A stretch of 64,000 nt of DNA from Branchiostoma floridae (lineage: Eukaryota; Chordata; Leptocardii; Amphioxiformes; Branchiostomatidae): contig NC_049990.1 of assembly GCF_000003815.2 (NCBI RefSeq), positions 10,048,541-10,112,540 on the forward strand, read 5' to 3'. Made by a program: the position numbers and the translations under genes. Under the pieces are notes generated by a model. It was not told the DNA's origin. It saw nothing but the letters and a program-made list of their open reading frames with translations, and ran no database searches. Positions 13,258 through 21,911 of this stretch are shown here, one piece after another (the first letter of the stretch is position 1; each line of letters opens with the position of its first letter).

Positions 13258-14550
13258 TAAACACACACACACACACACACGCAAATACACACACACACAC
13301 ACACAACCCTCTTGACGAAAGTAACAATAAACTCATGTACTGTAGACACTGCTTTTACTAAACTTGGGCATCTTTCAAAAGACAGAGTGCCTTTTATTAT
13401 TATAAGCAGCAATTTACTGTATTGAAGAGAGAAAGTGTCCTTACAAAACCAGATTCCTTACTCCTGGACTTACTGGCTGTTCCATCTATTGTCTGTAGCC
13501 CCTGAAACCCTTCATCCTGACCAGAGACAAGCTGCAGGCACAGGTGTTTGGTGCCGGCTATCCCAGCATCCCCACCATGAGTATGGACGAGTACCTGCAG
13601 AAGGAAGTACAGGAGGGAAAAATCCCAGCCGAGGCACTAAACAGGTGAGGACAGGTGTGAGCTGGACAGGTACAATGGCCAAGTGGGTAGAGTGTTCGAG
13701 GTTGAAAGTAAATCTCCATTTTTTTATCCAGTTGTAGAGATTCAATTGCATTTGAATGCTTAACACCTGCAGCTTCCTCCCACAGTTTATGTTGATTGTC
13801 CCCCCAGAGTCCCCGAGCCCACAGAACCAGGTGACTACAACGTGCGGCGAGTCGTTCCTGACGAGGCTGCGGAGGCGGAGAGGAAACAGATGGAGGAGGA
13901 GGAGAAGGAAGAAAGAGACGACGAGGAACAGCTCAGGAAGCAGCGCGAATTTGACGACTTCAAAGATGGTGAGACAGTAATTCTGCTCAGAGCATTTTTT
14001 TTTTTTCTTTCGTTTTTGAGGCTACCAACTTCAATTTTGCTGAAGACTTTTGTAGCCTATATAGGAGAGTCGTGTAAAGTGCCTTTCCCAAGGGCACAAG
14101 ATCGGTGACACGTCGGGGTTTGAACTCAGGACCTTCTGGACCTGGGTCATACGTGCTGACGATTGCGCCACGCGGCCCCACAGAGCATTATTTTTTTGCA
14201 ATAAAAAGGATACTAGTAGTTGTGTTGACTCTAACTGAATATTAGTCCACATGTATTTGATGACGCTTCCATTGTACAGTGTGGCACATATACATGTAAA
14301 TTCTAACAAGAAAATTGACCGGTGCATGTACCAACTTGCATGTGCACAGTTTTTTGGGGGGTGATTCCACTGAAAGCTATGACCATTATCCGTTCATACT
14401 CATTCGAACATTATAATTTCTGTGTAGATTTTATACTCAAGTTTGTGAATCAGCTTCTATTTGAACATGTGTAACAAACAGTGATTCTTTTGTCTTTTTC
14501 TATATTTAGATCACAGACGAGGTTGGGGAAACAGACAGAACATGGGCTGA
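9281..14550 (+). CDS. IGBP1: IGBP1 / alpha4 (Tap42 family), PP2A regulatory protein
   Basis: Nine exons: 9281-9397, 11001-11113, 11430-11514, 11698-11751, 12287-12460, 12779-12943, 13499-13644, 13808-13968 and 14510-14550. They sum to 1056 nt, or 351 residues plus stop (human has 339). Alpha4 binds and stabilises the catalytic subunits of PP2A, PP4 and PP6 and acts downstream of TOR signalling. Family landmarks are visible: the N-terminal helical region ([31 protein letters not shown]), the [15 protein letters not shown] block, the [16 protein letters not shown] and SIDQELEIL helices, [20 protein letters not shown] followed by YPSIPTM, an acidic Glu-rich stretch, and the conserved C-terminus GWGNRQNMG. 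All introns are GT-AG and close in phase. Introns 1 and 8 carry mobile elements. Confidence 0.96.
9861..10822. mobile_element. foldback element with tandem-repeat inverted ends
   Basis: The left end (about 9861-9950) is about four copies of a 15-16-bp unit CCCTATGTTCCGAAAT followed by a TGTGAGTGTTC block. The right end (about 10703-10822) is the reverse complement of that block followed by about seven units. The arms are inverted but differ in unit number, as in foldback-type elements. The interior has no transposase. It sits in IGBP1 intron 1. Confidence 0.8.
13204..13305. repeat. CA-dinucleotide microsatellite
   Basis: About 100 bp of (CA)n with a few G or T interruptions, in IGBP1 intron 6. 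Open frames across it on both strands are simple-repeat artefacts. Confidence 0.97.
14052..14180 (-). mobile_element. tRNA-derived SINE head in IGBP1 intron 8
   Basis: On the minus strand a box A (TGGCGCAATCG, 14170-14160) is followed by a box B (GAGTTCAAACCCC, 14127-14115). Then comes a body reading CCCTTGGGAAAGGCACTTTA. This is the layout of a tRNA-derived SINE with an internal Pol III promoter. It is not a functional tRNA because the body continues without an acceptor stem. Confidence 0.75.
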
Positions 14551-15034
14551 GGTTCACTCCCAGGATTCCACAGGCTGTCACCTCTGCGAGCTAAACAAAA
14601 CTCGCTTCATCATTTTTTTACTCAGAAGTTCAGCAAAAAGAAATCCATCACTTTTGTAATCATATTTTTCCTGACGGATGCTACCAGTGCTGCAGTTGTC
14701 AGTCATGGTCCGGATCCCCCCCATGCGACCCCAACTGTGAACCCATCCCAACCTCCAGCCTCCAGATTACTCTGGTCCTTTCTCCAACAGACTACAAACA
14801 AGGAACTAGCTGTACCTTAGCGCTGGCTATATACAGGATAAAACCTCTGCAATACGAACAGAACTTGTTTGATTATTCTGTACATGTACTCGTGAATTTT
14901 GCAGAGAAAATACATTGAGTCTGCACTCCTTTCTATTCTACTGTGCATGCCATTTTATTTAATCGTTGTCCATTTGCCAAATTTCCAATCCAGGACAACA
15001 GTAAAACTATCATATAATGCAGATTATAGCCACG

Positions 15035-15040
15035 AATAAA
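15035..15040 (+). terminator. probable IGBP1 polyadenylation signal
   Basis: This is a canonical AATAAA about 485 bp after the IGBP1 stop codon and just before the inserted inverted-repeat element. It is the first clear signal on this strand after the gene. Confidence 0.55.
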
Positions 15041-15126
15041 GAATTACATACAGTTTGACTTGTAGTTTGTGTTTAAAAATGCATGATTCTGTTTAGTGGT
15101 AGATCATTATTTATCTATATGAAAGA

Positions 15127-15826
15127 TAGAGTCCATTCCAAGACACCATGCGGATGTTTGTGGCCATTGTTTAGAATTGATTTTATAGTTTTGTAATCAT
15201 ATGTCTAGGACATTTGATACTTCAGAAATATTTGTAACACTGTTTCAACTTTATAGATATTTCCCTGGTCCTGTAAAACTTTGGAAATATTCATCGTGTG
15301 GAATTGGATACTTCTAATGGTTTCTAAATAATGATAACAGCATTCTACCATTATTTACCATTTTCTACCATTTTTTGTAAATGGTTCAGTGGGCTAGGAA
15401 GATAGCAATTCACACATTCTTGCAAAGTATGGTTGGGTGCCATGCAACAATGGCCCACCACAAAGGATTCACCAGTGCCCAGCAGTGAAATCTAAAAATA
15501 TACAGATACAACAATAGGGCTTACTTTTATGGGGGCAATAAACTAATTTAACCATTTGGCCAGGTTTACCATTTTTTGTAAATATTTGTAAATGTAAAAT
15601 AATCACACAGAGGTTTCACAATAATTCTAAATAAAGATATTTTTGTACAGTTACTTTCAAAATGTTTCTAAAATATTCAAAGGAATTCAAATATATGACT
15701 ACTTTCTCAGTCAATCTTTTAAAAATAATTTAATTATTGTGGCTCAGATATTCTTTTATTCAAAATAATTCAGACTAATTATAAATATCGCCTAAAAACC
15801 CTCATGGTGTCTTGGAATGGACTCTA
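15127..15826. mobile_element. non-autonomous DNA transposon with 22-24-bp perfect TIRs
   Basis: The left end (15127-15150, TAGAGTCCATTCCAAGACAC...) and right end (15803-15826) are perfect reverse complements. If the outer TA on each side is the target duplication, the TIR is 22 bp starting GAGTCCATTCC, which fits Tc1/mariner-type integration at TA. The ~650-bp interior is AT-rich and has no transposase frame. Confidence 0.85.
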
Positions 15827-16299
15827 GAGTATTTTGTTTACTTACTATTATAACTTGCTACTATTAAGAAAAGAGCATGAATGGCTTTGTGAAATTTGGC
15901 CAGTGCCTCCCCTCTGCTTTACGAAACCTCTGTCTCCATCCTCTCTGCCTTTTCACAGCCACTTGTGCCTCTGTCTGTGGGGTCATTGTGTCTGTGTGTA
16001 TGTTCGGTCTGTTTTCAACAATTGTGTGTCATTTTGGTTTGTCTTGCAATTGTGTGTCTATAGTTGGTGTAGCGTAAATATTATTTGGGTTAGTGTTTTT
16101 GTGTCTGTATAGTTGGTGTAGTGGAAATATCATTTAGGATGGTGTCTTGTATGTTTGTAGTTGCTGTGGTAGAAATGTTATTTAAGATTTTTTTATGCTG
16201 TAGATAATTTTGCAAAGAAGTCAAATTTTACTGCTAGGATGCTTGACAGATATAGACTTATGTCATGAAACATTGTCAGTCACTTCTTACTCATGACAC

Positions 16300-16572
16300 A
16301 CACCTTTTTCATAGTACCACACTTTTTCTGCACCACCGGTCGGCTGACCCTGCACAAGTTAATTGCCCAGGGGATTAGAGAGGATAAAGACACATACAGT
16401 GGAAAAGACGTCACCAAAATGTTGTATCTATTCTATGAACACATTTGCATAAAATAGAACCACACTTTTTTTATAGTACCACGCTTTTTCTACACCACTG
16501 GTCGGCTCACACTGCACAAGTGAATTGTCCAGGAGATTAGAGACACATACAGTGGAAAAGACGTCACCAAAG
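16300..16572. repeat. imperfect direct duplication
   Basis: Two roughly 110-120-bp copies (about 16300-16420 and 16462-16572) share ATAGTACCAC, CTTTTTCT, ACACATACAGTGGAAAAGAC and GTCACCAAA, with scattered substitutions and one indel. No function is visible. Confidence 0.8.
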
Positions 16573-16808
16573 GTGGTATTTATTCCTAGTATTACAAGGA
16601 CAATGGGGTTTTGTTTCTTTTTATGGACAGTTGAATTTGTTTCCTCGTTTCTAGTAAACAAACGTTGAGTCAGTGCCAGTATCGGGATAGGCAAGAATCC
16701 ATGATCACTGCGAACTAAAATACATTAAAGATAAGTATCACCGTGGGTATTGCAACCAATGATAGGCCCATCGATATCGGCCACTCGAACGCCTACTTGA
16801 CAGGAGGG

Positions 16809-17081
16809 TCACTTTTTCCCGGTCCATTGAATCACATCTTGTTTGTTTCCCAAAACATATCCTCCCACGCAGAACTGTCCTACTTCTAGGTCCAGCTCTA
16901 GATCTGCGACCCAATCAGAGAGTGTGGATTTGATATTTCTATTTTTAACGATGACATCTCCGAAACTCCGGGAGGTTCTTAAGTATATCTGTATCATGAC
17001 TAGTGACTCTAGATTAGACAAATTTGGATCCACTGATTTATACATGTTTGTGACCAAATATTTTCCTTTTTGCGTTGCCAT
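16809..17081 (-). CDS. hypothetical 90-residue protein, divergent from the cytokine-like gene
   Basis: An uninterrupted frame starts ATG (17081) as MATQKGKYLVTNMYKSVD and ends VIQWTGKK-stop. It alternates hydrophobic residues in strand-like patterns (LVMIQIYLRT, DVIVKNRN, WVADLELDLEVGQF, CVGGYVLG), which suggests a small beta-barrel. A weak resemblance to single-OB-fold proteins such as TEN1 or RMI2 came to mind but is not strong enough to name it. The ATG lies about 107 bp from the TATA box of the divergent gene. It could be a complete intronless gene, a terminal exon, or chance. Confidence 0.4.
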   Translation of the reverse strand: MATQKGKYLVTNMYKSVDPNLSNLESLVMIQIYLRTSRSFGDVIVKNRNIKSTLSDWVADLELDLEVGQFCVGGYVLGNKQDVIQWTGKK

Positions 17082-17187
17082 CCCTAATTCCTGGAAGTGT
17101 TGTTTCCGGTGAATACCCACCAAACGTCTTACTTACGACATCGACAAAGTTATTTCCGATAGTTCATTGTTGCAGTTAGAATAAGTG

Positions 17188-17195
17188 TATAAAAG
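17188..17195 (+). promoter_or_regulatory. TATA box of the cytokine-like gene
   Basis: A perfect TATAAAAG lies 84 bp before the ATG at 17272. Transcription would be expected to start near 17215-17225, leaving a 5' UTR of about 50 nt. TATA promoters are usual for inducible, tightly regulated genes such as cytokines. Confidence 0.7.
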
Positions 17196-17271
17196 AGAGA
17201 AAAGTCAGGGAACATTTATTGCTCACCGACCGATTGACCTCGAATCTTTCACCGTTTCCCGAAGCTTAGAA

Positions 17272-19412
17272 ATGGAGGGTTTTGTTCACCTGTACATGAT
17301 CGTACTGATGTGCGGTACATGCACTCTACCCGACCCTGCCGCCGCTGTCCCCGTCATACGCCATTCGGATCCTGCCGCACATCTGCCAGACTCTATCGCC
17401 GCTGCACCTGCCGCACATCTGCCAGACTCTATCGCCGCTGCACCTATCGCACGTCTGCAGGACCCTGCCGCCGCTGCACCTGTCGCACGTCTGCGGGACC
17501 CTGCCGCCGCTGCACCTGTCGCACGTCTGCAGGACCCTGCCGCCGCTGCACCTGTCGCACGTCTGTCGGACCCTATCGCCGCTCCTCAAGTAGCACATTT
17601 GCCGGACCCTACCGTCGCTGCCCCTGTCACACGCCTGCCGGACCTTTCCGCCGCTGTCCCTGTCACGCGTCTGCAGGACCCGACCGCACGTCTAGTTGCA
17701 CACGTGCCGCACACTACCGTCGCTGCCCCTGTCACACGTCTGCGGGACCTGCCGTACCCTGTCGCCGCTCCTCAAGCCACACGTCTGTTGGACCCTACCG
17801 CCGCTGCACCCGTCGCACGTCTTCCGAACCCTGCCGCCGCCGTCACACGCGTTCCGGACCCCGGCTTCCAGCAGCCGACGCTGGTCCAGGCCCTGACACA
17901 GAACATCCTCGGAACCAACTGGACCTTGGCGCTGACAGCGGAGGCAATCCGCGCTATGGTAGGGGACACTGTCAGCCAGTCATATTTGATCTCATGGCCT
18001 TTTGATATAATACGTAACGAATTGTGTACGACAAGTAAGGTGAGTTGATAGTAAATGTTACCGTAAAACAGGCACTTGTCTTCGTCGCAATAAAAGTGAG
18101 AACATGGCTAATGAATGTTGGTTTTTAGTATCAATACTTTTATGTAACATAATGTTTTTGTGCCTTCAGCGTGAAGTTCACTTCGGAGACCCACATTACG
18201 ACCCTGGCTTCGAGCAGCCGGCTTGGGCAAACATCACAGTCACTGCTGATGACGTGGGGAGTGGGAGATTGGAGGTTAGTCTACGTTTGAGTTTACTATT
18301 ATTTGAAAGGAAAAATGAGTATTTGCTGTGAAAGCCTCAGAGCATACAAATCGTTGTTCTTTTCCCCCGGCCATTTCATGATACCCCTGAGGCCTTGACT
18401 GTTTCTCTACTTGTGCTGGCAGGACTCTGAGATTCTAGACCGCATCTCGTCCCAACTTTACATCTACGAGCAGGAAGTGGGCGCCGTCAAGCAGGACGAG
18501 TTGACAATGATGACCAGTGACGCTGTGGAGGGGGGTGTCGCTCCCGAGGGGGGTGTCAGGAGGGTGTATCAGCTAGTCGTGCAGGTGTACGACAAGGCTG
18601 AGTACATGCGGAGACTTCTGGCCCGAACGGTAGGTCTGTTCAAGCTAGCAGGATGTAACAACCTCCTTGGACTTTGTTGTGTGTGTTTTTCTCTCATAAT
18701 TCGCGAATCAGTGATCAGTGGCCTCGAATGACGTAGTTGCTAGGCTAGTGGAGACGAAATTCTCTACAGGTCACGGGTTCGCTTCCTGGCATTGTTGGCC
18801 ACTAAAACGTTGTGTCCTTAACACAAATTTCCTCCATCCAGGTATAAAATGGGTACCTGTATTCGGTTAGGGATGAAAATGCTGTTGGGTTTGGCTTTAC
18901 CTTCCAATACCGTGCCATAGGCAGTGGATGCAACCCACTGCCCATACGGCGTCAAAAGGGCCAATGGGATTACGCTTTTAATTCACCAACTCCAAATTGG
19001 TCTGAAATAGCTTTTTTCGTAGATTCAGCCAATTATGTCTATATTACGAAATGCATAATATTTGACAGTTCAGTTCACCCTCATATGAGATGCCATTAAC
19101 AATGTCTAACCATGCATCTCTGGCTAGCAGATTGTAGTCCTTTGACAATCGTCTTCAATTTCACCCTAATCACAACAGGCCCATCTGATGGGACACGACG
19201 ACCTTGAGAATGGCCATGCCGCTGACCTTGACCCTGCCGAGCCCACAAGTGAGTACGAGAAGCAGCTCCGCGCTCTCCGAGTGTTCATGTCGTACCAGGC
19301 GTACCTGGGCCAGCTCCGCGGCGTGTTCGCAGCGCTCCTACAGCGGGAAGTCGCAACCACCGCCCGACTGGGTCCACCAACTTCACCCGGTCCGAGGAAC
19401 GCCAATGAGTAA
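17272..19412 (+). CDS. candidate CNTF/cardiotrophin/CLCF1-like secreted helical cytokine with A/P-rich repeat
   Basis: Four exons, 17272-18039, 18170-18274, 18423-18629 and 19179-19412, are all split in phase 0 and give 437 residues. Residues 1-20 (MEGFVHLYMIVLMCGTCTLP) are a signal peptide. Residues 21-205 are about 14 diverged 12-13-residue repeats (APVARLQDPAAA). The rest reads as a four-helix bundle. Helix A (about 222-245) has AIRAMVGDTVSQSYLIS, compared with the IR...T.ESYV pattern of CNTF. Next comes a loop FGDPHYDPGFEQP, compared with the GDPF..P.F.PP and GPPF..PDF.PP loops of CT-1 and CLCF1. Helix B (292-318) has ISSQLYIYEQEV, helix C (336-360) has VYQLVVQVYDKAEYMRRLL, and helix D (384-417) has YEKQLRALRVFMSYQAYLGQL, compared with FEKKLWGLKVL in CNTF. 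All-phase-0 introns fit long-chain cytokine genes. NWT and NIT are N-glycosylation sequons. An alternative donor at 17959 would shorten exon 1 and remove part of helix A. The gene structure is strong; the family call is inferred from remembered motifs. Confidence 0.66.
17332..17860 (+). repeat. 36-bp coding minisatellite (Ala/Pro/Arg-rich)
   Basis: GC-rich tandem units of about 36 bp encode xxPVARLxDPAAA-type 12-mers inside exon 1 of the cytokine-like gene. The central units are nearly identical (CTGCAGGACCCTGCCGCCGC) and the outer ones degenerate. Because the period is a multiple of three, other frames stay open too, including a Cys/Arg-rich frame on the same strand; those are shadows. Confidence 0.85.
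18730..18930 (+). mobile_element. tRNA-derived SINE-like repeat in intron 3
   Basis: A box-A-like TAGGCTAGTGGAGA near 18741 and a box-B-like GGGTTCGCTTCC near 18774 are followed by a body with TCCAGGTATAAAATGGGTAC. The layout is SINE-like, but the ends and target duplications are not resolved. Confidence 0.55.
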
Positions 19413-21911
19413 GTACCCTGGATGCCAGACCGGACCGGGCAGCCAGCTAGTTTGTTCGGTCGTCCAAGCTTAAAGAGTCTACCCGCCGATCTCAGATTAG
19501 CACTCCGGGGAGTAAAAGCCCGAAAGGGGTTTTCGCTGCCCTTGCAAAACTCCCTTGGGCGAAACCTCCACGAAGCGCTACATTAGATTGGCGGGCAGCC
19601 TGAATTGAGCCACCGATGAAACCGACTGCCGTCCCTGTCGTCTGGTTCCAGGGTACTGTGTACTCTTGAATGTTTCAATGGTCCATTTTTGGTGACTACA
19701 GGTTTCTGCCTGTAGCGTCCCTGAAAGTCGTGTGACAAAATCTTACAACTGTGTTTTATTTTTAAAAACACGAATTTCCGAACACCTTCTCGTTGTATGT
19801 CGAGAGTAAATTAGTAAGCTATATTAGTTGAACGTTGAAGTTTATGATAAAGTAAGCTCTAAGTGCTGATAGTTTGCTACATGTTTATTGCTATTCAGGA
19901 TGCTTTAGACATAAAGCACTTTGCAGGAATGTTTCCTGTCTGTTAAAAATAGAAATTGCACAGACGTTATTCTATATTAGGTTAGTGATTTTACACATTA
20001 GTCATAAAACCAGTAACTACTCTTTGCAAGCTGATTAGGCTTAATACATATTTAATGTAATTCATGTCGAAGGTGTTAGAAGACGTGTATGTAACTACAT
20101 TGGAGGGGAAGTACATCAAATAAAAGCCAGTCGTGTCACACAACTCCTGTTTGTTTGATAGTATTTATGACTCATTGATCGATACAAGATCTATTGAGGA
20201 AATGTGTACAAGAGCGATACAACAGACACGGCAAATATGACTAGAATTGCTCTTCGTCCAATCATTCTTGTGATAAAACTTCCAAAATGCTAATAATGAA
20301 AACATGGTGTCCAGTCTATCAGCATGGGCGGCTCTCTTCGGGACTGCAGGAGCTCCCTGCCGCCGCCAACCATGGCACTTGGTGATAATTTGAAGTTGAT
20401 TAGCCCAAGGACATTAAACATAACGTTATACATAACGTCCTAGATTAGCCTTAACTTCAACCACGTAAAACTACTACCGTGTGTGATAGTGGGCACGGGC
20501 GGTGGAAAGCTCCCATGGCCACGAAGAGACCCCGCCCAATCCACGATAGACTGGATAAAAGGCTGACAGTAAAGAGATCTTCAGGCTACACTTTGTTACA
20601 CTCGGTGCGCTTGCTGATTATTAGGATTATCAAGGAGGTTATATTCAAGAATATAACCTCCTTGGGATTATTAACATCTTGGGAAATCATCAGACAGTGC
20701 ATAATCAATATAATAATAACAAACTACATTAATTCGTAGCCTCTTTATGGCAATTCCTTTCCATTGTTTTCAAGGAGTAAGTAGTCTACTTCATATACAA
20801 ATATATAAGATTCTAACACATTATATTCCTTTCGTTTCCACACAAGTTCAAACACTCAAACATCGAGGACATTGCAGTTGAGTTAAAGTGTCAAACTTCC
20901 TTTGCTCATTGATATCAAGTGTCAACTTCCTTTTCATTGATTTCTTGCAATTGCCCACATAGAAACCAATAAACAACTGACCGAACTGAAATTTCGATGT
21001 TTACACCATGTAAGGCAACAAGGTGTACAGGGTAGGTGAAGGAATGTCACTTGTTAATTAGTAACTTGGTAGCTGTTAGGGTCAGTAGATAAGATAACCC
21101 TGCAACAACCGCTCGATAGATTAAACACACATCAACGACTCAGTAAATGAAGTACGAGACAGAACATCTATATATAGTCCATAATAATAATATGTTTTAA
21201 AAGGTACATTTTCAAATTTTACATAGCTGAGACAAAAAGTGCGATCGAGCTCTTGCTTAGTCACATCCACGTTGATGGTTAAACATTGTCATGCATGCAA
21301 GACTAACTTTGGGATATGTCCTTCTAATGAAAACTAATGAATAATAGCCAATATATCACTTCCTATTTGTCATCGTATGTGTTCCTGTTTCTGCTGGAAA
21401 TATAGCCATTTCCGGTCTGATTCAAATTGTGAGAAATTCCCTCTATTCCAAATTACCCTGTTTAACAATCAAACAAATGAATTGAATTTACCAAAATTTT
21501 AGTCATCAGAAGAATTTCATATTGTCGGTCTCCCTGACAGATATGTGGAATCTAATGACCTAAAATTACAACTATCGCTATTGGCTAGTTCATTTTCATG
21601 AGCTAACTTTTTCAAACTTTGTCCATGTTCAGCAGCTCTGAATTTTTACCAAAATACGTACAGCAGCTTCCTCTTGCGACCAACATCGGCAACGCACCAG
21701 CCTCTATCGAGCTATAACTACATGTAGAGTTAAACGGTCCCATACCTTCGGCACTGATGATAATTCTGTTTCATTACAATACAAATGACATGCAAATAGG
21801 TCTCATATCAATGTTAGCATGATTTATATGAATTCATTATCTCTGCAAATCACATTTGTTGCTGTGTCCACCCAGTTACTCATGATGGCCCAATAGTTGC
21901 CTACGGAGGTG
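19413..21911. other. intergenic stretch without a supported gene
   Basis: AT-rich DNA between the cytokine-like gene and the NHL gene, which is transcribed towards it. The only distinct structure is the perfect hairpin at 20631-20664. Open frames are short and featureless. Confidence 0.55.
20631..20664. repeat. perfect hairpin, same arm as at 1981
   Basis: Arms of 15 bp (20631-20645 and 20650-20664) are perfect complements with a 4-nt loop. They begin CAAGGAGGTTATAT exactly as the hairpin at 1981-2017 does. The loop-proximal bases differ between the two, so the shared part is the outer arm. Confidence 0.85.

Larger units (their letters stand above)
14551..16808. other. IGBP1 3' UTR and downstream non-coding DNA
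   Basis: After the IGBP1 stop there is a 3' UTR with an AATAAA at 15035. Then follow an inverted-repeat element (15127-15826) and an imperfect direct duplication (16300-16572). No coding frame in this stretch shows a domain. Confidence 0.6.

Noticed and set aside
13179-13412. Frames of repeated Thr-His or Val-Cys on both strands
   Set aside because: CA-dinucleotide microsatellite translation.
17310-18005. 231-codon Cys/Arg-rich frame overlapping the cytokine-like gene
   Set aside because: It is the +2 shadow of a GC-rich repeat whose period is a multiple of three; it ends inside the conserved helical exon and has no start or partner exons.
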